NCBI RefSeq assembly: GCF_010550695.1
Contig: NZ_JAAGOB010000007.1
Coordinates: forward strand, 186,001-250,000
DNA: 64,000 nucleotides
Reading direction: 5' to 3'
Origin: Phytoactinopolyspora alkaliphila
GTDB lineage: Bacteria; Actinomycetota; Actinomycetes; Jiangellales; Jiangellaceae
Shown here: positions 52,597 to 62,046 of the stretch, piece after piece
How positions within the stretch are numbered: the first letter of the stretch is position 1
Layout of the letters: every line of letters starts with the position of its first letter
Notes under the pieces: generated by a model
What the model saw: only the letters and a program-made list of their open reading frames with translations
What the model was told of the DNA's origin: nothing
Databases searched by the model: none
Position numbers and translations under genes: made by a program

Positions 52597-55362
52597 GTGC
52601 TGACCGTCGCGTTGCTGGGGCCACTGCAGGTGTCGCAGGCAGGGGAGCCCGTCGAGTTGCCGGCCGGGCGGCTGCGCGCGCTGCTGGCCGCGCTGGCGAT
52701 GTCGGCCGGCAGCACCGTACCGACGAGCACGCTGGTAACCGCGGTCTGGGGCAGCGATCCGCGCGGCGACCCACACGCCAATGTCCGCACGAACATCAAG
52801 CGGCTGCGCCGTGTCCTAGGGCAGGCCGAGGGCCAGGTGATCGAGGCACGGCCGGGCGGCTATGCGCTGTTAGCCGATCCGCACGACGTGGACGCGCTGT
52901 GCTTCACGCACCTTCTCGATGAGGCCCGGATGGCGCCGGAACCAGAGGCCGAACGGACGCGGCTGGCGGCCGCGCTCGCTCTGTGGCGGGGCATTCCGTT
53001 CGACGGCATCCGATCGGACTGGCTGGAACAGTCGGTGGCCCCGGCCCTGCAGGAGCGCTACCTGGCCGCGCTCGAACGGCGAGTCGACCTGGACCTCGCG
53101 GGAGGGTCGCGTCCCGACCCTGCCGAGCTCGCCGAACTTGCTGAACGGCATCCACTGCGGGAATCGCTCTGGGTGCGGCTACTCCGGGTCCTGGCTTCGG
53201 CCGGCCGTCCCGCCGAGGCGCTGGAGCGATACGAGACGGTTCGTCGGCGGCTCGCCGACGAGCTCGGCACCGATCCCAGCCCTGAACTCCGCGGAGTCCA
53301 CGCCGACCTCCTCGTAGGCGACGCTCCTCCAAGCGGACGCGTCGTGCCCCGGCAGCTGCCGGCGGCCGTGGACGGATTCTCCGGGCGGGAATCCGCGCTG
53401 ACCGCGTTGGACTGCCTGCTCGGTCCCTCGGACGAGCCCGGGTCCCTCCCGCCATCGGTCGCGGTGATCACCGGCACCGCGGGCGTGGGGAAGACTACGC
53501 TTGCCGTGCATTGGGCGCACCGAGTCGCCGAGCACTTCCCGGATGGTCAGCTCTACGCTGATCTGCGCGGATACGATCCGTCGGCCGAGCCCGCGCAACC
53601 GGCGACGGTTATCCGCGAGTTCCTCGACGCGCTGCAGGTGGCGTCGCAACGAATCCCGGACGGGGCGGTCGCGCAGGCCGGGCTCTTCCGTAGTCAGATG
53701 GCCGGGCGGCGGATGCTCGTGCTGCTGGACAACGCCCGCGACGCCGACCAGGTCGTTCCGCTCCTGCCGGGGGCCCCTGGTTGCTTGGTGCTGGTCACCA
53801 GCCGGGATCACCTTGCCGGCCTGACCGTCACGTATGGTGCGCGTCCTGTTGCCCTGGACCTGCTGCAGCCGGACGAGGTGCGGCGGCTGCTGGCTCGCCG
53901 CCTGGGTCACGACCGGGTCGCCGCCGAGCCCGCCGCCGTCGAAGAGATCACGCGCCGGTGCGCCGGCCTGCCGCTCGCCCTCGCGATCGTCGCCGCCCGC
54001 GCGCGTATGCACCCTGGCCATTCACTCGCTGCCCTCGCCGGAGAACTCCGGGACGTTCTCGGTGCGCTGGGCCACACTGCCGATGTCAGGGCGGTCTTCT
54101 CGTGGTCGTACGGGGCGCTCGGCGAGCTGGAGGCGCGGGTGTTCCGGCTGGCCGGAGGGTTGCATCCCGGTCCCGGTTGCACGATCGACGCCGCTTCCAG
54201 CCTGGCGGGCATCCCGGTCTCGCGGGCCCGAGCGGCACTGGCTGTCCTGACCCGTGTCAGCCTCCTCACTGAGGACATTCCGGGCCGTTTCTCCTGCCAC
54301 GACTTGCTGCGCGCATACGCTACCGAACTCTGCGCGACTCACGACGCTGATCGTGACCTGGCGCGGCGGCGCATGGTCGACCATTACGTTCATTCGGCGT
54401 ACGGAGCCGCACGCCAGCTTCATGGGCAGCTCGGGGGCATCGCCCCCGGCGAGGCCGGGCCGGGAGTCTCGGTCAGCGGCTTTGCCGGAGCCGACGCGGC
54501 GATGTCCTGGTTCACGGCCGAGCGTTCCGCCCTTCTGGCCGTGCTCGACCTCGCCGGCCGGCTCGGCCTCGACGAGCACGTCTGCCGGTTGGCGCAGACG
54601 ATGTTCTTCGCTCTTCACCGTCAGGGCCGCTGGCACGACCGGGCCGAGACTCAGAGGACGGCCGTGGCAGCCGCCCAGCGGCTGGGCGATCCGGTGGAAG
54701 AAGTCCGTGCGCACCGCGATCTCGCCTGGGCACTCGCCGACCTGGGCCGCTTCGACGATGCCCACGGCAGCCTCGACACCGCTTTGGAACGTGGACACGA
54801 TGATCGCGGCGGTGAGGCGTGGACGCACCACTACCGCGACCTCGTGTACACCATCCAGGGCCGGGACGCCGACGCGCTGGTCGCCGCGCGCCGCGCCTAC
54901 GACATGTTCGATCAGCTCGGGGACGAGTCCGGGCAGGCCCTCGCGCTGACCAGCATCGGCTGGCACCATGGCCGCCTGGGGAACTACGGGCAGGCACGCG
55001 AACTGTGCGAGCATGCGGTGGTCCTGCACGAGAAGCTCGGCAACATTGCGTTCGAAGCCCACACGTGGTCCTGCCTCGCCGACACCCATCTGCGGCAGGG
55101 CGACGACACCGCGGCCGCCACGTGCTACCGCCGGGCACTCGAGCTGTTCCGGCGGACGGGTGACCTGTACGCGGAGGCCAGCATCCTCGCGCACGTCGGT
55201 GCTTGTCACCACCGCGCCGGGGATCACACGGCGGCCGACGAGCAATGGCGCCGCGCTCACGCCCTCCTCTCCGAGCGCGACCCGTCCACCACCGACCAGA
55301 TCCACCGCCAGCTGGAAAGCATCGACAGGGCCGCAGCCAATGCTTTCCAGCTGTGTCGCTGA
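52597..55362 (+). CDS. AfsR/SARP-type regulator with NB-ARC and TPR domains
   Basis: 921 residues. Residues about 1-80 form a winged-helix OmpR-like DNA-binding domain (LTVALLGPLQVSQ; SAGSTVPTSTLVTAVWG; IKRLRRVLGQ). Residues about 85-240 form the bacterial transcriptional activator domain (ALERRVDLDLAGG; ESLWVRLLRVLASAGRPAEALERY). The NB-ARC ATPase starts near 270: Walker A TGTAGVGKTTLAVHW, Walker B RRMLVLLDNARDADQV, and VTSRDHLAGL. The C-terminal 350 residues are TPRs. It is an AfsR-like regulator that responds to nucleotide and a partner. GTG 52597 is chosen from the domain start. There is no biosynthetic cluster next to it. Confidence 0.92.
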   Translation: MLTVALLGPLQVSQAGEPVELPAGRLRALLAALAMSAGSTVPTSTLVTAVWGSDPRGDPHANVRTNIKRLRRVLGQAEGQVIEARPGGYALLADPHDVDALCFTHLLDEARMAPEPEAERTRLAAALALWRGIPFDGIRSDWLEQSVAPALQERYLAALERRVDLDLAGGSRPDPAELAELAERHPLRESLWVRLLRVLASAGRPAEALERYETVRRRLADELGTDPSPELRGVHADLLVGDAPPSGRVVPRQLPAAVDGFSGRESALTALDCLLGPSDEPGSLPPSVAVITGTAGVGKTTLAVHWAHRVAEHFPDGQLYADLRGYDPSAEPAQPATVIREFLDALQVASQRIPDGAVAQAGLFRSQMAGRRMLVLLDNARDADQVVPLLPGAPGCLVLVTSRDHLAGLTVTYGARPVALDLLQPDEVRRLLARRLGHDRVAAEPAAVEEITRRCAGLPLALAIVAARARMHPGHSLAALAGELRDVLGALGHTADVRAVFSWSYGALGELEARVFRLAGGLHPGPGCTIDAASSLAGIPVSRARAALAVLTRVSLLTEDIPGRFSCHDLLRAYATELCATHDADRDLARRRMVDHYVHSAYGAARQLHGQLGGIAPGEAGPGVSVSGFAGADAAMSWFTAERSALLAVLDLAGRLGLDEHVCRLAQTMFFALHRQGRWHDRAETQRTAVAAAQRLGDPVEEVRAHRDLAWALADLGRFDDAHGSLDTALERGHDDRGGEAWTHHYRDLVYTIQGRDADALVAARRAYDMFDQLGDESGQALALTSIGWHHGRLGNYGQARELCEHAVVLHEKLGNIAFEAHTWSCLADTHLRQGDDTAAATCYRRALELFRRTGDLYAEASILAHVGACHHRAGDHTAADEQWRRAHALLSERDPSTTDQIHRQLESIDRAAANAFQLCR

Positions 55363-55439
55363 CTCGGCAAGCGGGGTGTTTGCCCGGTGTCGGCGCCGGG
55401 GGACGGTGCGCGACCGGATCGACGCCGGCATCGCCGGAT

Positions 55440-58325
55440 TCAGCGGCGAAGGAGGTACGACGGGCCGGCGATCCCGCCAGGTCGGTCAGCGGAGGGCTGC
55501 GGATCTGCGACGGAGATGACAATCGAGTTGGTGCCGGCCTTGAGGAACGGGCCTGCATGGAACTCCCAGACACTCGTGGTTGTGCCGTCCGCCGCTACCT
55601 GAAGCTCGTGATCGTTGACCCACGCGCGTGCCGTACCGTTCAGCCGGGTGAACAGCAGCCGTGAACCTCGGCTGATCTGGCTGCCATTGAGCCTGATGTC
55701 CGCTCGATAGGCCAAGCCACCCTGGTAGTAGCCGAGGCCTTGTTGCGGCCAGGTGCGGCTGCGGGTCTGCACCGTCATCCACAAGCTCTCGGTGGGAATC
55801 ACGCTCTCCCACAGGCCGACGTTCGCGCAGTCTCCTCTCGGGTCCACCATGGCGAACCAGGTGTCCGGCAGTTCGGTCTCGACGTGTCGGCCCGCGAGAT
55901 CCACCGCGACGGGGGGAATCGGGACATCCAGCTGGCGGTAACCGTCGCCCCGCCGGTACGGAGCGGGCGCCGTGGCCGGCTCGACGACGTCCGGACTCGC
56001 CCAGATGAAGGCAGGGCCGGTCAGCCCGCCTGTACCCAGCTCTTGCAGCCTGACGTTAGTGATCTTGAGCGTGATCTCATCATGACCGTCGAAGTGGAGG
56101 AAGCCGGTGACGTCGAACTCCCACGGCTGGAAGACCCTGCTTCCGGCCACCAGCGGCACCTCGTGCCCGTTGACCCACACCCGCGCTGATTCATCCAGCG
56201 AACCGAGCCAGAGCGTGAGCTTCCGGCTGGACCAGGTCGGATCGACGGTGACCGTTGTCCGGTACCACATCACGCCTCGGTAGTAGCGAAGCCCTTGGGC
56301 GGACCACGACCCGCCTCGCGTACGCAGCTCACGCCAGGTGTCCGTCGGCACGTCGACGGCGTAGACCTGATCGGCCTCGGCGTCGTCGTTCTGATCGAGC
56401 AGAGCCGACCAGGTGTCCGGCAGCATCGCGGCGATCTGATTCGCGCCGGAGGACCTGTCCGCGGCTTGGCTGACCGGATCGCTGAACAGGTTCAGGAAGT
56501 TTCTCCGCAGCGGATACAGGGCCACCGGCTTGTGGCTCACAGCTTCGGTGAAGGCGTCAGCAGCGTTCTCATGCTCGGCCTTCGCCTCCGCGAACTCCAG
56601 GTCGCGCCAGTGCCGCAGGGACTTCAGGAAGGCATCACCGACATCAAAAGCGAGGCGGGCGACGTGCACCCGGTCGACGATGCCGTCGTCGCCGGTGCGT
56701 GCGGCCATCGACTCAGCCGCGGACAGCTCGTCGTCGAGCGAGGTCATCAGCTGTGCCGGGAAGATCTCGGTGTGATCGAACCAGCGCCCCGCCGAGTACG
56801 GAGCCTCGGCCATGGCATCACTGATCGCCGCGTAGTACCGCGCCATCGGTGCGGCCGCCGGACCATACGCCGCCGTCATGAACTCCCGCAGAATCGGCAC
56901 CGGGTTGGCGTCGGTCTGCCACATGAGTTTGGTGGCGAGGTAGAAGGCTGGAGCGTCGTACCCCCAGCTGGCCGAGACCTCCACCCGCAGCCCTTCTGAC
57001 GAGCCGTGCTCCACCATCAAGGGGAACTCGTCCCGGGCGGGACCGATGCCGCTGAACGGCAACCCTGGATCGGCCAGGTTGAATAGGTATCCGCGGTAGC
57101 TCCACGCGTCCACCAGCTCGCTCCAGCGGTCCGCCAACCGGAGGAAGTACCGCCGTTCCCACCCTGCGGGGTCTGCCGCCGAGTGCATCCGGTCGACGTT
57201 GATCGGAGCCAGCGCCGGGACGATCTTGCGATTCGGAATCTCCCGGACGGGCGGCAGCATGTACGTGTCGTAGCAGAAGAAGGCCAGTCCGACGTCCGGG
57301 TAGTCCTGCTGCACGTCGTCGAGCACCAGATTGAAGAACTTGATGTACCGGTCCGTCACGCTCGGCAGTCCGGCCAGCGTGTCGTAGTCGCCGGCGTCCC
57401 AGTCGCTGGTGCCGAAGCCGTGGCCGTCGGCCGGGCCCATCCGCAGGAACCGCAGGTCCGGATTGTCGGCGAGGAGCGCCCTGGCGGCCGCGATGGCACG
57501 GCGGAGAACCTCTGGATGGCTCACGTCCAGCTGAGCCGTCGGCTGGCCGTTCTCAGTCATGAACAGTTCGGGCTCGGTTGTCCTGTTCGCGGGGGGCAGC
57601 AGCGGAATGCCGTGCGCGTTCCACGACGTGCCACGCAGCCGGTGACGGCGTGCCCATTCGACGCCCTCATAACGGTCGACGCCAGGAGGTAGGGTGCTCA
57701 GATAGTTGTCGACGAAGTGCATCTGGCGGCTGGCGAATGTCGGAATCTGCACCGTGTCCTGAATCGTCGCCTTGAGCGTGGTGGACTCCGGCGCTACCGT
57801 CCCGTGCGGGCCGGGCATCAGCCAACGGATTCCCAACTGCTCCAGGAGCTCGTAGGCAGCGAACAGTGTCCCGTCGTCGTCCACGCCGGCCATCTGAATG
57901 GCCGACCGCCCGACGATCAACCGGAACGAGTCGCCGCTGTCCTCGACCGGCTCGAGGTCATCGGCGATCGGATCCGGACATGCCCGCCCGATGAATATCG
58001 GGACGCCGGAGACGCCGGAGACGCCGGAGACGCCGGAGACGCCGGCGTCGTCGTTGGCGACGGGCAAGGTGGCGCCGGTGATCAGTTCGATATGTGCTTG
58101 CAGCTCGTCGGCGGCCAGCAGCTCCTTCTCGGTGGCATCCGCGGCGACGACGATGACCGATCGCGGTCTGCCCTTGTCCACCAGGGCCGGCCCCGATGGC
58201 CGGTCAGCCGGACGCAGTGCGGAGGCTGCGGCCGGCGCCGAGAGGCTCGCGGCCACGGCGGCGAAGGCCGTCGCCACGCTACCCCGAAGGACGGTTCTCC
58301 GGTCGATGGTCGGTTTCTCGTTCAT
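55440..58325 (-). CDS. Tat-exported DUF4838 protein, glycoside-hydrolase-like
   Basis: 961 residues. The N terminus has a twin-Arg signal (TIDRRTVLRGSVATAF). Residues about 55-600 match DUF4838 proteins: VIVVAADATEKELLAADELQAHIE, AAYELLEQLGIRWLMPGPHGTV, WARRHRLRG, ISDAMAEAPY. The fold resembles family 67/115-type glucuronidases. The C terminus has two related jelly-roll domains, each starting LPDTW and holding GLxYYxGxxxYRxxI, probably carbohydrate-binding. A short GVS repeat lies near residues 95-108. It is the last gene of the polysaccharide operon and would act outside the cell on glucuronic-acid-bearing glycans. AAGGAG precedes the ATG. Confidence 0.85.
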   Translation of the reverse strand: MNEKPTIDRRTVLRGSVATAFAAVAASLSAPAAASALRPADRPSGPALVDKGRPRSVIVVAADATEKELLAADELQAHIELITGATLPVANDDAGVSGVSGVSGVSGVPIFIGRACPDPIADDLEPVEDSGDSFRLIVGRSAIQMAGVDDDGTLFAAYELLEQLGIRWLMPGPHGTVAPESTTLKATIQDTVQIPTFASRQMHFVDNYLSTLPPGVDRYEGVEWARRHRLRGTSWNAHGIPLLPPANRTTEPELFMTENGQPTAQLDVSHPEVLRRAIAAARALLADNPDLRFLRMGPADGHGFGTSDWDAGDYDTLAGLPSVTDRYIKFFNLVLDDVQQDYPDVGLAFFCYDTYMLPPVREIPNRKIVPALAPINVDRMHSAADPAGWERRYFLRLADRWSELVDAWSYRGYLFNLADPGLPFSGIGPARDEFPLMVEHGSSEGLRVEVSASWGYDAPAFYLATKLMWQTDANPVPILREFMTAAYGPAAAPMARYYAAISDAMAEAPYSAGRWFDHTEIFPAQLMTSLDDELSAAESMAARTGDDGIVDRVHVARLAFDVGDAFLKSLRHWRDLEFAEAKAEHENAADAFTEAVSHKPVALYPLRRNFLNLFSDPVSQAADRSSGANQIAAMLPDTWSALLDQNDDAEADQVYAVDVPTDTWRELRTRGGSWSAQGLRYYRGVMWYRTTVTVDPTWSSRKLTLWLGSLDESARVWVNGHEVPLVAGSRVFQPWEFDVTGFLHFDGHDEITLKITNVRLQELGTGGLTGPAFIWASPDVVEPATAPAPYRRGDGYRQLDVPIPPVAVDLAGRHVETELPDTWFAMVDPRGDCANVGLWESVIPTESLWMTVQTRSRTWPQQGLGYYQGGLAYRADIRLNGSQISRGSRLLFTRLNGTARAWVNDHELQVAADGTTTSVWEFHAGPFLKAGTNSIVISVADPQPSADRPGGIAGPSYLLRR
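58002..58046. repeat. 9-bp tandem repeat (GACGCCGGA x5)
   Basis: Five head-to-tail copies of GACGCCGGA (last one ends GGC) encode GVS units in the DUF4838 protein. Length-variable tandem repeats in frame like this can expand or contract. Confidence 0.85.
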
Positions 58326-58363
58326 CTCAACTCCTTGTGGAGGGCTGCGATCGGAAACGGTGA

Positions 58364-60337
58364 CTACGTGTCAGGTGTGGCGATGTGCAGGTCACGCCCG
58401 CTGAACTCGGGCACGAGGTCGTCCAGCGGGCAATGCACGGCCATGCCCGGGATGACGTGTTGCCACATGCTCTGCGGGCCGTGCAGGCGGTTCTGGACGA
58501 CGGATTCGGGGTCCAGAGGCGGCGTCTCGAGCTCTATCCGACGTATCCGCGGTTCGATCGCGGCGGCCAGGTAGCCGAAGAAGGCGCCCGCGCCCGTACC
58601 GAAGAAATGAATCGGGGGAGTGCCGAGAACGGTGAGCTGTTCCTGCCCGAGGAACTCGACGGCCCGCAAGACGTCGAACACGCGCGCGGCGGCAAGGCTG
58701 TCGCCCAGCCAGATGAGGTCGGTCATCAGCTTGTAGACCGTGCCGTAGTTCTCCTCGAGCGGAAAGGGGTTGATCGGATGCGGTGCCAGCGCGCCGACGC
58801 CACGCACGTCGAGGGCGAGTACGCCGATCCCGCGCCCCGCCCGCTCGGCCAGCCAGGTGGTCCGGTCCGCAAGCTCCTCCGTTCCACCGTCGAAGCAGGC
58901 GATCTCCACCGCCGTCGTCGGCTCCTGAGCGGGCCGGACAAGAACACCGGCGCTCAGCACGTCGACCTCTGACCACCACACCGCTTTCCGGCTCACCAGC
59001 TCGACGGCGCCGACACGATGGCGTTGCGACGGCTGCCATCGGGCGAAGAACTCCGCAGGGGTACGCCGTTGCTCGCTCACCCGGTCGGTCAGCCATTGTG
59101 TGGGGGACGACGAGCGGGTTGACCGGAGCAGATCGAAGCGGCCCCGGTTGAGTTCGAAGACCTGGTTCACGTCCGGATGATCGAGCCGAATCTGCCCCGA
59201 GGCAGTGCATTGAAGCTCTGCTTCGGGGATGGGCTCGGGCGCGGCATGATCGACCGGAGCCGCCGCATCGTCACCCACGTGCCGGACGAAGAACTCCGTC
59301 GCTGCCCGGCCTAGCTCGGCACGTAAACCGTGTGGATGATCAACGCGAACATGACCGAGCCCGTCCGGGTTGCCGAGGATCCGGTACACCCGGCCGGCCC
59401 GTTCAACCGTGTCGACCGCACCTTCCACCGGGAAGAAGTCGTAGTTCGCGGACATCACCAGGACCGGGCGTGGTGCCATGGCGATCAGGAAGTCCTCGTG
59501 GTCGATGCCGATGTGGGCGCCGCCTGGAAGGATCTGTTCGGCGTCCTGGGCACCGCCCGACCACTGGTACGAGCTTCTGGACATGATGAAGCAGCCCAGG
59601 GCGGCGGCGGTGATGCGCGGCTCGGCGAGCATCAGCCAGGTCGCCTGAGTGGCGCCCCCACTGTTCCCGGCCACGCCGATGCGCGCCGGGTCCACCTCCG
59701 GCCGCGCGCACAGATAGTCGATCGACCGGCGAGCGTCGTCGACGAAGTACCTGGCGATGGTGTCGCCGATCCACCAGCACTGCACGCCCGCGTGGTTGTG
59801 TTCCACCACGTTGGGACGGACCTCTTCGCGGCCGGCAGAGTCCAGGTAGCTCTGACGCTCGCCGTGGCCGATCGAATCGATCGCCAGAACCACCAGCCCG
59901 TTGCGAGCCAGCCGAGCGCAGAACGATTGGTACCGCCGTGCCGCCTTGCCCGCTTCGGAGTGCCCGGACAGGAAAAGGACCGCGCCGGTGGGTTCACCGG
60001 TGTTCCGCGGCAGATAGAGGTTGGCCGTGACGAGTCGCCCGGAACCCATCTCCAGCACGAGCTTCTCGATCAGGAAGGAAGGTCGTGTCACGGTGCCGGT
60101 CAGTCGGGCAACCGGCACCGGACGGTCGGTGGGAAGGCCGCCGAGGGCTGAGTCGGCATACTCGCGAAGGATCTTCTGCCGGGCACGGACGTCCTCGGCT
60201 GTGCGCAGCGAATCGTTCGCCGCCCGCCCGGCGTCGATCTGTTCCGCCGTGCGCGCGTAGACATTCATCTGCACCTGCAGCGACGGGTCATAGAAGCCGT
60301 CGAGGCACGGGCCGAAGCCACCGATCCGAACACCCAC
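58364..60337 (-). CDS. Tandem alpha/beta-hydrolase (acetylxylan-esterase-like)
   Basis: 657 residues in two alpha/beta-hydrolase halves. The N-terminal half has VLFLSGHSEAGKAARRYQSF, AIDSIGHGERQ, and the elbow GVAGNSGGATQATWL with Ser226. SANYDFFP (Asp300) and a later VDHPHG (His334/336) can complete the triad. This half resembles acetylxylan/glucuronoyl esterases. The second half (about 430-657) repeats the fold (ALDVRGVGAL) but its elbow is HFFGTGAGAFFG, Gly582 in place of Ser, so it should be inactive. No signal peptide is evident, so it is cytoplasmic. It lies between the beta-helix and DUF4838 genes of one operon. GTG 60337 is the start. Confidence 0.82.
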   Translation of the reverse strand: MGVRIGGFGPCLDGFYDPSLQVQMNVYARTAEQIDAGRAANDSLRTAEDVRARQKILREYADSALGGLPTDRPVPVARLTGTVTRPSFLIEKLVLEMGSGRLVTANLYLPRNTGEPTGAVLFLSGHSEAGKAARRYQSFCARLARNGLVVLAIDSIGHGERQSYLDSAGREEVRPNVVEHNHAGVQCWWIGDTIARYFVDDARRSIDYLCARPEVDPARIGVAGNSGGATQATWLMLAEPRITAAALGCFIMSRSSYQWSGGAQDAEQILPGGAHIGIDHEDFLIAMAPRPVLVMSANYDFFPVEGAVDTVERAGRVYRILGNPDGLGHVRVDHPHGLRAELGRAATEFFVRHVGDDAAAPVDHAAPEPIPEAELQCTASGQIRLDHPDVNQVFELNRGRFDLLRSTRSSSPTQWLTDRVSEQRRTPAEFFARWQPSQRHRVGAVELVSRKAVWWSEVDVLSAGVLVRPAQEPTTAVEIACFDGGTEELADRTTWLAERAGRGIGVLALDVRGVGALAPHPINPFPLEENYGTVYKLMTDLIWLGDSLAAARVFDVLRAVEFLGQEQLTVLGTPPIHFFGTGAGAFFGYLAAAIEPRIRRIELETPPLDPESVVQNRLHGPQSMWQHVIPGMAVHCPLDDLVPEFSGRDLHIATPDT

Positions 60338-60377
60338 TACGCTGTCCTTTCTGCGATTCGCTCGTTCGATGTTCAGG

Positions 60378-61967
60378 TCAGGTGTTCGGAATGTCGCCGA
60401 CGGGTCCGGTGACCGATCCCCAGCGCACCGTGGGACCTGTCACATGCGTCCGACGCCCGTCGGACCCGTTGGTCACGGTCACTCCGGAGGTGAGGATGGA
60501 CCAGCGGGTCGTCGTTCCAGCCGGCATGTCTTCGGTGAACCGGCAGCCGGCGACCACCGCGCCGTAGATCCGGGATTGGTACGAATCCGCGGTGACCCCG
60601 GCGTGACCGTGCAAGAAATCGCAATCCGTGAGTCTCTTGATCGCCGAGTTCGAGGTGAAGTAGATGCCCCGGCCACCGCGAGCGATGAACGTGCAGGCGG
60701 TGTAGGCGACATTCTGTCCGGTATTCCCGGAATCGGACAGAATGACTCCGGCCGCCCCTTCGCGATACACCTGGCCATTGGTCCATGCCCGGTCTTCGAA
60801 CAGACATTCCGTATAGCGCGCCGCGAGGCTGAGATCGCTTGAGCCGTAACCGACATTCGCCGCGCCGTAGAACCGGCACCCCCCGAACTTCATCCCGGGG
60901 TAATTCGTGTAACAGCTGTATGTGGTGGTTCCCCAGAACGTGCAGTCTTCAAAGCTTGAGTGGCCGGCCTCGCCATATTGGTCATTGGCGGCGTTGAGGC
61001 CCCACCCGGCATTGTCGATGAACTCGCATCCGATGAAGAGCCCGTCGAACGTGACACTGCTCTCCGGCTCGATGTCTACGCCGGCGGCGGGTGCAGACCG
61101 GATGGCTCCGCGTCCGGTGTGATTGAACGAGCAGTTCACACAGGTCAGGCCTCGTCCACCGGTCCAGGACAGTCCCTGCCGGCCGTTGTACTCGGACACC
61201 ACGTTGGTGAGCGTGTGCGGCGTAGCCGGGCTGGCACTGGTCAGGCCGCCATAACCGATGGTGACACCGTCCAGTGCGTGATGATGTGAGTACACATTGG
61301 TGATGGCCACGTCACTGCACCTGAGGATGCGGATGCCGGTGCCCTTCATCTGCCGCCCGGTGTCGCCCCACCGGCCGCCGAGCACGAGGTTCGCGCTGTT
61401 GCCGTCAAGCTCCAAGCCGTCGATGGCGACGTTGGTGCTGCCTTCGACGCCGATCATCCAGCGCACCTCGGCCGCGTAGGCCTCGTCCCAGAAGGAGCCT
61501 GAGCCCGGCGGGTTGAACACGGCGCCGGTTTCGGGATGGAACGAGCCGTAACGCAAACCAGAGGCCAGCCGCATGGTGGCGCCGGCACCTTCGATCCGCA
61601 GGTACTGCACGGGCGTGGTCCGTGGAATGAAGAAGATGTCCTGCATCGGGTAGTACGGGGTGCCGGGGCTGCTGTCCACACCCTGGATGCCCACGATGTA
61701 GGTGGCGGGCGGGATGATCAGCGTCCCGCCACCGGCCGCGATGATCGCTGCTGCCGCGGCCTGGAACGCGGCCGTGTCGTTGGTCTGACCGTTACCCACG
61801 GCGCCGAAGTCGGCGCGGAGATCGAACGTGGGGTACTGGGCGGCCAGGTCCGACGCCGGAGACGACGCGCCGGCCGTTGCGAGCGACGCCGTCGCCAGCC
61901 CCGCGACGGGAGCCAGCGCCGCCGCTCCGAGGAAGGATCTGCGGCTCAAGCCAGAAGAAGTGCTCAT
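60378..61967 (-). CDS. Tat-exported right-handed beta-helix protein (pectate-lyase-like)
   Basis: 529 residues. SRRSFLGAAALAPVAG is a Tat signal. FDLRADFGAVGNGQTNDTAAFQAA is the start of the pectate-lyase superfamily 3 (GH28-like) fold, and residues 120-510 form repeated beta-helix coils with GLELDGNSAN, NVYSHHHALDGV and CTFWGTTTYSC-type turns. Such proteins include polygalacturonases and lyases; no full catalytic signature can be confirmed. It sits downstream of the two permeases. ATG 61967 is supported by GAGAGGAC and the Tat motif. Confidence 0.85.
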   Translation of the reverse strand: MSTSSGLSRRSFLGAAALAPVAGLATASLATAGASSPASDLAAQYPTFDLRADFGAVGNGQTNDTAAFQAAAAAIIAAGGGTLIIPPATYIVGIQGVDSSPGTPYYPMQDIFFIPRTTPVQYLRIEGAGATMRLASGLRYGSFHPETGAVFNPPGSGSFWDEAYAAEVRWMIGVEGSTNVAIDGLELDGNSANLVLGGRWGDTGRQMKGTGIRILRCSDVAITNVYSHHHALDGVTIGYGGLTSASPATPHTLTNVVSEYNGRQGLSWTGGRGLTCVNCSFNHTGRGAIRSAPAAGVDIEPESSVTFDGLFIGCEFIDNAGWGLNAANDQYGEAGHSSFEDCTFWGTTTYSCYTNYPGMKFGGCRFYGAANVGYGSSDLSLAARYTECLFEDRAWTNGQVYREGAAGVILSDSGNTGQNVAYTACTFIARGGRGIYFTSNSAIKRLTDCDFLHGHAGVTADSYQSRIYGAVVAGCRFTEDMPAGTTTRWSILTSGVTVTNGSDGRRTHVTGPTVRWGSVTGPVGDIPNT

Positions 61968-62046
61968 GGTGCGTCCTCTCTCCGGGCGCATGGCACGCCC
62001 TGTCTGTCAGTACGGACTTCTGCTCGTTGGGTCGCTGGGCGCCAGG

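Noticed and set aside
52597-55362. SARP regulator as a sign of an antibiotic cluster
   Set aside because: No polyketide, non-ribosomal peptide, terpene or other biosynthetic core gene is within the window.
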